From Cylindrodendrum hubeiense (Eukaryota; Ascomycota; Sordariomycetes; Hypocreales; Nectriaceae): a stretch of 33,070 nt of DNA. The translations under genes were made by a program, and so were the position numbers. This document shows positions 21,570 through 31,579 of this stretch, one piece after another. The stretch lies in the NCBI GenBank assembly GCA_014621425.1, contig JAANBB010000435.1:1-33070 (forward strand). Reading direction: 5' to 3'. Every line of letters begins with the position of its first letter. Within the stretch, counting starts at the first letter, position 1. The notes under the pieces were generated by a model. It did not search any database, was not told where the DNA came from, and worked only from the letters and a program-made list of their open reading frames with translations.

Positions 21570-21601
21570 CCCCCAGACAGCCCAGACAGCCAAGACAGCC
21601 G
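21570..21601. repeat. 9-bp AGACAGCC repeats, three copies
   Basis: CAGACAGCC, CAGACAGCC and AAGACAGCC follow each other directly after a C7 run. Confidence 0.7.
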
Positions 21602-22286
21602 AGCACCAACCATCATGGGCGATACAGCGGGTTTTGGCACATCCACTCACTGCACTGGCGTCTTCAATTCCCTGACCCCTGCGCATTGGCCGGCCTTGTG
21701 CATGGCGGACCCCCCTCATGCCCCCTCCCTGGTGCCTCTGTACGCGCAACCCATGTCACTGCGACGACAGCTGGTACGCAGGAGCCGCGTCCAGATGCCC
21801 ACTTCCCGGTCAGCAAGCACGCGAGAGACATGTGTCGCCAGGCTTTCTCTGCCTTGCGCTCTGGGAATAGATGGCATTGGCGCACCTCCATTGTGGCCCC
21901 AGTCCTCTTTTTTTCTTTTGGCAATGCTGGCATTCCATGCCCGTTTCCTGCCAGCCAGCGTCGTCAGCAGTGGTCCGAGTTCCGGGTCCGCCCAGGTTTG
22001 GCGAATTGCGGATGGCGGCGCCTCCTTCGCCGCCTCAGCATCACCATTTCCACCTTCAATCCTTCAATCAATATGACAGGCTTTGCACAATGCTGTTGGT
22101 CGTAAGCCTTGTGCCAGGTCCTTTCTCGAGATTGTCCAAATGCCAAGATCCATACATGGATTTGTCTACCACGGGACACACCACATGGTCTGTGGAGAAG
22201 GAGACAGACCCAATGATATTCATGTTGCAGGGTCTCATCTTGAGTCGTCCAGAAACGGCTATGAGGCACAAGACACTGCAACACCT

Positions 22287-22341
22287 CCTCTCTAGCTCCT
22301 CTCTGGATCCTCTCTGGCTCCTCTCTGGCGCCTCTCTGACT
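22287..22341. repeat. 11-bp tandem repeat, five copies
   Basis: Units of CCTCTCT plus a variable four-base tail (AGCT, GGAT, GGCT, GGCG, GACT) repeat head to tail at 22287-22297, 22298-22308, 22309-22319, 22320-22330 and 22331-22341. The conserved heptamer with drifting tails is unlike simple slippage products. Confidence 0.85.
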
Positions 22342-24210
22342 CCCCGGCTTACCCCCGGTACTGTAGTCAATACCTTCGTCCGGCCCTTGCAGTTGTGGGC
22401 TTAGCTATGGGGTCATCAGCCTTGTCAAGGCGGCTCGAAGAAAAGATGAGGAGCCCTAAATAGCTACGACAGTTGCCAATGTCTGTCGCCGGATGCCACG
22501 TCGGTATGGTCCATGTCACCTTGCTTCCATCCTTCCATCCTTCCAGCATATCCACCAATATATCCTGGCTAGATCAAAACTCCATCAATCAACTACGCCA
22601 ACTTGGAGCTCATTCTTATCCCTCATCCCTCCTTCTTCCTCTCTATTCCCAAACTGCCCGATGCCGCCCCGTTTCGCGTAATTCTTTTTGGTGGTGTTAG
22701 AGATGCCGATATCCCGCGTCGGTGCTACTAAAAAGGACGAAACTGGACGAAACTGGCCGCATACGTCATGGTGTGCTCCAGACAGTCCTTCGGCTTCCCC
22801 GCTACATTGCCGTGTTAAGCGCTCTGTGGCGCAAAGCTATGTTAGCCAAAAATACTCCTTCCTCCACTCCCCATCGGCACCGAGCGCGGCGTCTTATCAC
22901 GATCGACTGAAGAAATTCCTGGAGTTCCCGACCAAGGGGAATTAATGTGAAGTCATCCGTGTTTTAACTCGCCATCCAAGGCATGACTTGCAGCCACGGT
23001 TGGGTTTTATGCATCCACAATTTGCCCAGGCAACAGCCACACTCGCTCAGTCCACTCCAGCTTAGCTAATAATATCACACCAGCCAAGCAAATGCCCCCA
23101 ACTCTGCGACGCCCCAACAACACAATGCCCCTCCAATACTATTCAACGCGATCCAACCTTGATTCCATGTCCCTGCAACGTACCCTCCCAGTGCAGGGGA
23201 TAAGGCACACAGTGGTCAAATAGCCAGCAGGTTGCGACTCAGCCCTTTTTTGTTTTAATGAAAAAGTAGCGCTAGGCTTTTTGGATGGAGCATTGTGGTG
23301 GAGTGTTGCGGAAACCCCAATCAGGGCAGCTCTCCATGTCATTGCATTGCGCTCGTCCATTTATTAAGAACAACCGCACTCGTTGCCTGTGTTGGTTGTT
23401 GCTAATTATGCCTCCCCGCTGGCGCAGGCGGCCGAGTCGTCTCCGCAAAATAGCACACAGCGATCAGCCTATGGCACATCGATGTGTCAGATTTTGGTGG
23501 CAACCATCAGTTCTCCACCTCGAATCATCATCGGTCGGTGTGGTGACAATGGAGACGCAGAGAAAAGGTAGGATGGGTCAGTTATTCGCACGCACTATTA
23601 ACATGCACTTGGCCTCGCCGAGGTAGAGCTCGAAGATGATGAGCATTTGAGCATCAGCCTTGAGGCTGCTTTCTTGATGGAAAGGGCGAGGGGGAACCAA
23701 CCAAGGCTGGCAGCGTCTCCTAGATATCACAAGACTCGAACCAATTGTCCTAATCACGAAAAAAGTGTCCTGATCCAGTACTCCAGGACTACCTGTTCTG
23801 ACTACGCTTTCAAAAGTGGATACAATCGGCGCTCCGGCCAGGACTCTTCCACGTAGTATCGCCCTATGTTGGCGGGCCCCTTATTGACAGGTGCCTCATC
23901 ATACAATCCCTCGTTTAGAACCCCTTGTTAGCGGATGACTTGTTCAGACTCCCTCCAGGCAGACTCCTTCCAGGCAACGCCCTTGACAGGGCGGGCGGCT
24001 ATAGCAAGGACAGGAATGCGTGATTCATCACTGGCACATTCTAGGGCCAATGGCGAATCGACTTCCAAGACAAAATACGGCAGCACCCTCAGAATGGTAG
24101 GCTAGCCAGCGCCCTGTCTTCAGCTTCTGGCTCGTGCTGTAGACTTTGTCTTAGACTGACTGTCATGAGGGGTCAAGCTCATTGCTCAGACGGGGAAGAA
24201 ATGCGCGCGG

Positions 24211-24270
24211 GACGGGAGGGCGGACGGGGAGGGCGGACGGCAAGGGCATCCGTCAAGGGCATCCGTCAAG
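24211..24270. repeat. Two adjacent short tandem repeats (GGGAGGGCGGACG and CAAGGGCATCCGT)
   Basis: Two copies of an approximately 13-14-bp G-rich unit (about 24213-24240) run directly into two perfect copies of CAAGGGCATCCGT (24241-24253, 24254-24266) plus a partial third. Confidence 0.75.
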
Positions 24271-24966
24271 GGCGGTGAAAGGAGACGAGAACACAATATC
24301 AGCAGGTGGTAGGATCCTGAAGAAAGAAGCTATTGCAGCCAGCGAACTCACGACCGATCAGCTCCCTCGAGTGGATTTAGATGCTTTTTTTGGGCCCTGG
24401 ACTTGTTGTCAGCCGACGGCTGTCCTACCTCAGCCCCGCGTAGTCCTTTGAGACTGAGCGTCACGCCCCGCAATCACAAGCTGGCTCCGTGAGCTTGGTA
24501 CTGGGCAAGCGATCCAAGGGTCGCTAAAACTCAATCAGATCTGCCGGCGGAGACTCAATTTCGACTTCAGTAGAGATTGGCATTGCAGCAACATAAAGGA
24601 AGGCTGTGTCACATTTTGCGGATGCCAAACAAGCATCGCTTAACCCAGTCGTGTTCCCAGTTTCCCAGTTTCCCACAGGTGCTATCAGGCAAGTGGCTCG
24701 CGCACGTGCAGCAACCCCGGCAGTTTCTGGGACGGTTTGAAACGTCACGACGACCAGCCTCACCAGCCCATCCACATCAATTCATCCTCCCGCAAACTAC
24801 AAACGTCCCATGTACATATCCTGACTGCTCGAGCCAGAGGATCGTCCGTCGCACCGCTCCCTCGGTGTCAGCAATTCGCGCGCTCTAGGCTTCTGCTTGA
24901 CCCTCAACCTATCCGCAAGCACCGCCCCCCAACCTGCCCGCGCCTCTCTCACCCGAGCCGCCAACG

Positions 24967-25106
24967 ATGATGCGCGTGCGCCTACACCTCGAGTCATGAT
25001 CGCGTCTAGATCGCTTCGCACACCACATTCCCACCCACTGTCGAGTTCGCCCCACGCACCGCTGCCGTTTTTCTCTGCTGCCCGCTCAGCCGACGCCGTC
25101 CGTTGA
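24967..25106 (+). promoter_or_regulatory. Two overlapping upstream ORFs in the probable leader of the 1160-residue gene
   Basis: An ATG at 24967 opens a 10-codon frame (MMRVRLHLES) ending with TGA at 24997-24999; the second ATG at 24996 overlaps this stop (ATGA) and opens a 36-codon frame ending with TGA at 25104-25106, 34 nt before the main ATG. If the transcript starts upstream of 24960 both would be translated first and could lower main-frame translation. The transcription start is not known, so this is conditional. Confidence 0.4.
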
Positions 25107-25140
25107 GTCGCGGACCCGTTCTAGGCCGACTTAGCCCGGT

Positions 25141-28100
25141 ATGCTGTCCCATCTGCGGTTTCACCGGCGAGGGCCCTCGAATCCTTCCTCGCCGTTGCCC
25201 GACCAGCATCCGACTTCTCCTCCCACCTCTCTCCTATCGCCATATTCCGCCGACGCCTTCTCACCCGACCTGCGCCCCGTCTCCTCCAACGCCGCCGCTC
25301 AGCCGCCTACGCTACCCCCCATTACCCTAGTTACGTCAGCCGAATCTGAGCGGGAGCCTCGACGGAATGCCGATATGACGAACCAGCCAGACTCTCGGCC
25401 ACCGCCGCCGCGGTCGCCATATAATAGCGAGTCCAGCTTCATTGGGGGCGTTGCCCTCAAGAAGTATCGGCGCGATATGGAATCACAACCCACCGACACT
25501 ATGGACTCTGCCAGAGGGACTCCTCAATCGACATTGGCTCCCGCCAATCCGCCTGCACCCTCAAGGCCACCTCCCCAGCCCGTGAGGAATAGCAAACTGC
25601 CAGCTTCTTTCAGCACTCCTACCGATCTCTACAGCTCAGCAAATGCACCCACAGGCCGTCGTCCAGCTGGCAAACGCCTCCATACCGAACTGCCCACTCT
25701 TTCCACAACGACCAGCAACAGCGAGCATCCTAAGCCCAAAAAGGGACTGCCATTCCTCAAGAACCCCATGTCGACTTTATTAATGAGGAGGAAAAACAGC
25801 CAACAAGTTCCAAATCTCGTCCCTCTCCCGCTTAAAAACCGCCCAGAGGAGCCCATGTACGATCCCCGTATTAAGGGAACCCGTGTTCACGACTTCAGTG
25901 CGCCGAGGCCCAAAAGGATCTTTCCCAACACCAATAGAGATCCATCCTACGTCCTTTCTCCATCTCAATCTGGTACCCTACCCGAGCAGGAAAGGTCTCC
26001 GAATCCATTGGCCTCCCCGATTGAGGGTGCCCAAGCTTCGGCCACGAGCAGCCCACGGAATCCCAGTAATGCCTCGGAGTCTGTGTATTCACAAGATTCA
26101 CAGGCACTCAGGCACAGCCTGAGCAACACGTCTGAAATGATGAATGGGTCTGCCAACGCACTCTTGCCCCCTCCTCGACATGCTCCTCCAGTTCCACCAA
26201 AGAACGAGGCTCCGATCTCAGTCCAACCTAGGTCATCCCAGGCATCCCGTCTTATTGATGATGCCAGCTCAATATACTCACAATCATCTACACGCATCGG
26301 TCGTTCGAGAGGGCCATCCCTATCTGGTCTTTCCGGGAAAGAAGTACCTTCTGCGTTGCCGCGCCACATGAAGAGCACGTCATCAAGGTTCAGCTTCGAC
26401 ATGGTAGGCGCTGCCAAGCAAGAAAAGATACTCGAAGACAGGCACCGCCAACGAGAGTTGGAGAAACAGACGACGGAACCCGACCCCCCGTCCAACCGAG
26501 ATTCTCGATTTGACGATTTTGATGAAGATGCTTTTGACTATGATGCCATGATGGATGATGACGGTTTGGAGGAGAGAATTCCCGGTGTCAATGCAGATTA
26601 TGATGACGACGAATATCCCGAGGAGGAAATCAACATGGTGGGCGATTTTGACTATCCCAGCGGTCTTGGCGAGGACCTAGACCCCGACAATGACCAGGAG
26701 AACTTCTCAGGCTTCGTCTTCGAACGATCTAACCCGACTTCGTCTTTGACCAGCCCACATAGCACTGGCTTCATCGTAACGCCACGGGACGCAGAAGGGA
26801 ATGCTATCGGCTATGCCATGGGCGGAGACAGCCCCAAGCTTCCCAATTCTCTGTCTCCCAATCTCCTTTCGCCCCATATGTTGCCAAATCCCGAACTACA
26901 GGCTGCTGGGTTAGGAATTCAAGGCCTGGACCTTTCGGGGCCCACTACCCTTGACAACGAGGCTGCATTCCAGCAAAATCAACAACTCCCCCCTGCCAAT
27001 GCGTCCCAATCTGGAAGGAAGGATGACCTCTATTACGACGATGAAATGAAGAGATACGAAAACCAGGAGTTCGCCGAGGATCTCGCCGCCCCTCCGGAAT
27101 GGGACGACACTCCCTTTGATGAATCCATCTTTGACAACAATGACACTGATCAGTTTGGTCGACCAATTGCAGGGGCATTTGCACAGGCACAAGAGGGTCG
27201 GCGTACAGTCCAACAGGACGTCCAAAAGCGGGAATCCGACGACATAACGTCTCGGTTCTCTACCCATTCTGGCGTTTCTCAGTCAACCGCCCATACTTCG
27301 TTAAGTGTCAACGGTCGGAAGTCCCCCGACGAAGAACAACTCGAAGAAAGCGCTCCATCGCCGAAGAGCCCCGCTGCATTCAAAGAAGAAAACTCTAGCG
27401 ACGATCCAGTGGTTGCCTACCAAGCTGCTCTCGCTGCTGCAGCCATCAAAGCTGCGCTCTCCGGCAAATTCCAGCGCACTTCATCACCTCGGTTGGACGA
27501 GGCTCCCTCGTCTGAAATGGGACAATCACCAAACACACCTGGCCGGGGGGCCGTCTTTGAAGACGACAACTATGACGACGGATACTCTTACGAGGACATG
27601 GCTGATTTCGAGCTTGATGACGATGCTATCATCGCAGAGGCAAACGCCGATGCCTTGGCCAATGATTCGGATGGATGGTATGGTCAGGAGTTTGGTTTTT
27701 ATTCCGCGCCAACCACACAACAGCACGGATCACATAATCCAAACCCGTCGACCGAATATGAGTTTGCCAACGGTGGCTTCTTTGGGCCTAAGGGCGGTGT
27801 CGATCGCTCGACTAGCGGACGCATGGTGTCTCGGGAGCCAAACCTTACGCCCATTACGGAACGGTCGGAATACTCGAACCGCAACTCAATGATGAGCCTT
27901 AACATGCCAGGCTTTAGTTCAGGAACGCCGATCCAGAGTCCAGGTCTTGCCCAGCTTGCTCTCTTGGGCGACCGTGGCGACGAGATGAGTCTATCCGCCC
28001 TTCTCCGACTACGGTCCAAAGCTTGGGGCAGCTCTCAAGTCAGCCTGGTCTCCAGCCAGGGTTCTCCTCGATCAGAAAGGGGAGATATTCCCAACTCGCC

Positions 28101-28623
28101 ATGGGCAGCCACATTCTCAAGCCCAACTGGCTACCACGCTCGGAAGAACTCCGTCCTCTCCACCGTCAGCCAGGACTCAGAAGACAATTGCAGTATATCA
28201 GGGAGTCCCACATTGACTGGGGGTATCCCTGGCTTCACGTCTTCTCCACCGCCCGTTCCGCCGTTGATGAGCCCTAGCGCCGACTCACCAGATGATATGG
28301 GAACTTCAACTTGGAATATGGCATCAAGCCCACCCCAATTGGATACTGTCATCTCACCACTTACGGATTCGTTCGGTGCCCCATTTTCACCATCTGGGAT
28401 GAGCCCACTCGAACGTCACAGGAGTTCCGACAGTTCGGGTTCCAACGGACCCTCTCGAAACCTTGGGGTGGGACATCGGCACAAAGCATCAGCTGATAGT
28501 ATATCATACACAAAAGAAGAGGAGGATAGCGGAGCTACTCGTTGGGTTCTGGAACGCCGCCGAACTGGAGAATCGGGACAAGAGATTCTCGAGCGGGAAT
28601 TCGTCGAGGGCGGGCGAATTTAG
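25141..28623 (+). CDS. Large, mostly disordered acidic Ser/Pro-rich protein, fungal hypothetical
   Basis: One uninterrupted exon of 1160 residues from the ATG at 25141; a later ATG at 25375 (MTNQPDSRPP, residue 79) is an alternative start because the first 78 residues are low-complexity. I do not recognise a named family. Visible features: Pro/Ser-rich N-terminus; a basic segment near 199-222 (KPKKGLPFLKNPMSTLLMRRK) followed by a conserved-looking MYDPRIKGTRVHDFS; a helical basic/acidic stretch near 435-455; strongly acidic patches near 454-520 (SRFDDFDEDAFDYD and YDDDEYPEEE); a short Ala-rich helix near 757-775; a second acidic patch near 813-857 (YEDMADFELDDDAIIAEAN); a helix LSALLRLRSKAWG near 955; many SP and TP sites; and a C-terminal end RWVLERRRTGESG...EFVEGGRI that looks conserved. 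Islands of order within disorder suggest a scaffold with linear motifs regulated by phosphorylation, possibly in polarity or cell-cycle control, which is inference. Confidence 0.85.
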   Translation: MLSHLRFHRRGPSNPSSPLPDQHPTSPPTSLLSPYSADAFSPDLRPVSSNAAAQPPTLPPITLVTSAESEREPRRNADMTNQPDSRPPPPRSPYNSESSFIGGVALKKYRRDMESQPTDTMDSARGTPQSTLAPANPPAPSRPPPQPVRNSKLPASFSTPTDLYSSANAPTGRRPAGKRLHTELPTLSTTTSNSEHPKPKKGLPFLKNPMSTLLMRRKNSQQVPNLVPLPLKNRPEEPMYDPRIKGTRVHDFSAPRPKRIFPNTNRDPSYVLSPSQSGTLPEQERSPNPLASPIEGAQASATSSPRNPSNASESVYSQDSQALRHSLSNTSEMMNGSANALLPPPRHAPPVPPKNEAPISVQPRSSQASRLIDDASSIYSQSSTRIGRSRGPSLSGLSGKEVPSALPRHMKSTSSRFSFDMVGAAKQEKILEDRHRQRELEKQTTEPDPPSNRDSRFDDFDEDAFDYDAMMDDDGLEERIPGVNADYDDDEYPEEEINMVGDFDYPSGLGEDLDPDNDQENFSGFVFERSNPTSSLTSPHSTGFIVTPRDAEGNAIGYAMGGDSPKLPNSLSPNLLSPHMLPNPELQAAGLGIQGLDLSGPTTLDNEAAFQQNQQLPPANASQSGRKDDLYYDDEMKRYENQEFAEDLAAPPEWDDTPFDESIFDNNDTDQFGRPIAGAFAQAQEGRRTVQQDVQKRESDDITSRFSTHSGVSQSTAHTSLSVNGRKSPDEEQLEESAPSPKSPAAFKEENSSDDPVVAYQAALAAAAIKAALSGKFQRTSSPRLDEAPSSEMGQSPNTPGRGAVFEDDNYDDGYSYEDMADFELDDDAIIAEANADALANDSDGWYGQEFGFYSAPTTQQHGSHNPNPSTEYEFANGGFFGPKGGVDRSTSGRMVSREPNLTPITERSEYSNRNSMMSLNMPGFSSGTPIQSPGLAQLALLGDRGDEMSLSALLRLRSKAWGSSQVSLVSSQGSPRSERGDIPNSPWAATFSSPTGYHARKNSVLSTVSQDSEDNCSISGSPTLTGGIPGFTSSPPPVPPLMSPSADSPDDMGTSTWNMASSPPQLDTVISPLTDSFGAPFSPSGMSPLERHRSSDSSGSNGPSRNLGVGHRHKASADSISYTKEEEDSGATRWVLERRRTGESGQEILEREFVEGGRI

Positions 28624-29349
28624 AGCCTTGCCCGCCTCCATTGGATGAGCCATGAATGATTGGGGGTCATAACATTACCCATGCACTCTACATGAGGGAG
28701 GAGTTTGTGACTGGGACAGGACACTATATATGCATTTTGGGACGCAAGTCAGAAGCTCTTTGCTGCTTCGGCTCAGGCACGCTTCTTTTTTTCTAGATGG
28801 GCAGCTCTTGGGGACAAACTTGGGTCAAAAAGTTTCGTTTGGTGTTGGGGATCATACGTAGGAATTTTGGATATACGGTGGAAGGACGAAGCACAGTTAT
28901 TTTTCAAGCCTGTGGCAAGAGCTCAGGAATTGTGAATACCTGACGAGGTTCAGATAATGAAGAACATTGATACCATAAAAACACTTGAATTTCTTCCCAC
29001 GTAATCAATTTCGAGGAGCTGTGGTGGGGATCTGATATATGAGTTGGTCGGTGGATGAAGGAGCAACCGTCAGAGTTCATTGGTTTTTTTTTTTTTACAT
29101 ACCTATAACGGGAGCTCAAAAGGCATCTACGCCCCTTCATTTGTGCGTCATGCCTTCACATCAACAAGGAGGGCCCAGTGATGGCACCTGCTATTTCAGA
29201 ATCCAGTCGACAATGGTTCTTCATGCCCCAAGACGAGAGTATCACAACTCTTTCCAAACATCACGGTGGCAGCTCGTCTTGGAACAACTTTGGAACACGC
29301 CCCTTCGCTTTTGTCTTTGGCCGCATCTCCTGGTGCTGTTTCTTGAAAC
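28624..29349. other. Intergenic, 3' region of the disordered protein and promoter of the arylsulfotransferase-like gene
   Basis: No supported gene. A T-rich tract of about 14 bases lies near 29083-29097. Between 29145 and 29345 the sequence is probably the leader of the next gene. Confidence 0.5.
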
Positions 29350-31210
29350 ATGAAGACTCTCTTCACCATGCACACTCCTTTTCCTTTACTGGTCACGGCA
29401 TCGCTGATGGGCGCCGGCCTCGTCTCGGCCGACAAACCTTTTTCCAACGACCTCAACGGCTTCAACCAAAGACTGCTAGGCCGCTTTCCCAACCAAACAT
29501 TCCGCTCCACTGATATTGTCGCACCGCTGTTTCAGGTCAACACCTTCGACCCGGATCTTGTTGATGAAGCTGGTTACATATTCCTCACGGTTGAGTTTGC
29601 TGGCACAAGTGGACCTGCCATCTTCTCCAGCAAGGACCTAAGCCTCGTCTACGCTGACCTCAAATACTCTCGAAGCTTTGACGCCCGGGCCCAAGATCGG
29701 GATGGTGCCATCTACCTCACCTTCATCGAAAACGGTGACTGTCACGTCTTCGATGGCTCTTACCAGAAGCAATTCTCGGTTACGGCCAAGGGTCTTGGTC
29801 GAACTACCAGGGCTGATCTACACGAGTTTCAGTTCACCGGCCAGGGAACCGCCATCATGTCGGTATATCAGGACATCAAATACAATATGACTACGCTGGG
29901 AGGTGAGGATGATGGCCTCTTAACCGATGCCATTTTCGAAGAAGTCGAACTCGAAAACAACCAGGTCCTCAATTTGTGGAGAGCCTCGAATCACTTCAAC
30001 CTCAGCGATACGTACGTCAGGTATGGCCCTGACAAGGGCTTCATGGGCTCGGACGGATTTGATTGGTTCCACATCAACAGCATTTACAAGGTAAGGCCTC
30101 CTTTCCTCACCGTGGGTAAGATAGGTTCCTTACATGTTTGAACAGTCCAAGTACGGCGACTATCTCATATCGTCACGAGCCTTGTCCATGATTGCCCTAC
30201 TTGATGGGGAGACTGGTACTCCAAAATGGGTGCTTGGGGGAAAGCACAACCAGTTCAAGGACCTCAGCGGTGGCAACGCGACCAAATTTGCCAATCAGCA
30301 CAACGCGCGGTTCGTTCAGCGAAACGAGAGTCGGATCAGTTTCTTCGACAACCACGTCCTTACAACCGGTCCGTGCAACCACCGAAACTGCTCCCGAGGG
30401 GTAGTGGTGGAGCTTGACTACGATGCCATGACTGTTCAGCTCATTGAAGAATTCTACCACCCACAGCAGGTGTCTTCTGGATCTGAAGGCAGCGTCCAGG
30501 CCTTGAGGAATGGCAACTTCCTCGTCGGCTGGGGTCTGAATCCTGGGTTCACGGAACACCTTCCCAACGGAACGGTGGTGATGGATGTCCAGCGCGGCGC
30601 TCTTCCAAATGTGGCGGGAGTTGAGCCAGACGTGAATATGACGGTGTACCGGGCCTGGAAAATGAATTGGGTCGGTCGACCTCAGTGGGGTCCTGATATT
30701 GCATCGGTGTCACAGCACAATATGACAGCCAACGCCACCATATATGTCTCGTGGAATGGTAACACCGACATTGATAGGTGGGAAGTGGTATGTGTCGGAA
30801 CAGTCTGTGGGCGCCAACTTGGTACTAACGCTCTAGCGCAGTTCGCTGGCGACAACCCAATGAACATCACAATTTCCAATAGACGAGTGGGCAACTCAAC
30901 CCGCTTGGGATTCGAAACTGCAATCCCCCTCGATGGAGAGCACATTCCAAGATACGCCAAAGCAGTTGCATTCGACAAACATGGGGAAATACAGGGGCTC
31001 ACAGCCTCAGTCGATATTGTGAGCGGCAAAACCGTTGGGGAGGGCAGTAGTATCTGGAAGTTGACCACAGACACGGAAGACGGAAGTTGGGATGGCGGTT
31101 TTGGCAGAGATGCCCATGGAGAAGAAAAAGATGCAGCAGCCCATCCCAGATTGTCCTTGGACTCAGTTGTAGCACTGTTGGTGACCATCGTCATGTGGCA
31201 TATGTTATAG
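29350..31210 (+). CDS. Secreted arylsulfotransferase-like (ASST family) protein, three exons
   Basis: Exons 29350-30090, 30146-30787 and 30842-31210 encode 583 residues. Intron 1 (55 nt, GTAAGG to AACAG) is phase 0. Intron 2 (54 nt) has donor GTATGT, branch point TACTAAC at 30823-30829 and acceptor GCGCAG, but keeps the frame open, so an unspliced reading would insert 18 residues. Splicing restores SWNGNTDIDRWEVFAGDNP, the pattern expected at this place in the fungal arylsulfotransferase-type (Arylsulfotran_2) beta-propeller. Other family segments are FDWFHINSIYKSKYGDYLIS, WVLGGKHNQF, NQHNARF with a downstream FDNH, and GNFLVGWGLNPGFTEH. An N-terminal signal peptide (h-region PLLVTASLMGAGLV), more than ten N-glycosylation sequons and a hydrophobic C-terminus (LSLDSVVALLVTIVMW) suggest a cell-surface, possibly GPI-anchored protein. 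Bacterial relatives transfer sulfate between phenols; the substrate of the fungal proteins is not known. Confidence 0.9.
30788..30841 (+). other. Frame-preserving 54-nt intron inside the arylsulfotransferase-like gene
   Basis: Begins GTATGT, carries TACTAAC twelve bases before the end and stops with GCGCAG. Length is a multiple of three and it has no in-frame stop, so it hides inside the open frame. The flanking protein joins smoothly (WEV then FAGDNP). Confidence 0.9.
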
Positions 31211-31579
31211 GGTAAGGGAGGTCAACCGAGGCCCAAGGAATGGGCCAGGAATTTTTGGCACTGATGATTTGCGAAACCGGGTTATTGTTTGAGTGGAGTA
31301 ATTGGGTTCTTATTTTAAATGTATCGAGGTGTTATTCGCAATATACTGACGCAAAAATTTCAGTTCGGAGGCTTGGTGACTGAGTTGAGATGCTATTCTT
31401 GTTCTATTTGAAGTTGACGTCAAGATTGTCTACATAGCTGACTAAGCTAAACAAACCACCATCGTCTGTCCGTCGACCCGCCACTGTCATCCTCACCACC
31501 CAAGGCCCATCAAGCTTAACCCACCTTCCCTGGCTTGTTGCCTCCCATTCTCTATAAAATTATAATTCAAAATCGAGTC
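31211..31579. other. Short intergenic region before the DUF1992 gene
   Basis: About 370 nt separating two same-strand genes. The first half is AT-rich and probably holds the poly(A) site of the upstream gene. TATAAAA lies at 31553-31559, only 21 nt before the ATG. Confidence 0.5.

Larger units (their letters stand above)
20919..25140. other. 4.2-kb gene-poor spacer between divergent genes
   Basis: It separates the divergently transcribed SGNH-like and 1160-residue genes. I find no frame with a recognisable product; the longest (21539-22105, plus) is Arg/Pro/His-rich without family resemblance. It contains several tandem repeats listed separately, direct repeats such as GACGAAACTG twice near 22736-22757 and TCCCAGTT near 24655-24675, and, at the right, a pyrimidine-rich probable leader of the next gene with upstream ATGs. 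Confidence 0.5.

Noticed and set aside
21539..22105. 188-residue open frame on the plus strand
   Set aside because: Starts with the AGACAGCC repeat, is rich in Arg, Pro, His and Trp, resembles no family and shows no splice signals; probably chance.
27305..27892. 195-residue open frame inside the large disordered protein gene
   Set aside because: A shifted-frame shadow of the 1160-codon frame.
31553..31559. TATAAAA as a core promoter of the DUF1992 gene
   Set aside because: It lies only 21 nt before the ATG, which would leave no 5' leader; it may be coincidental.
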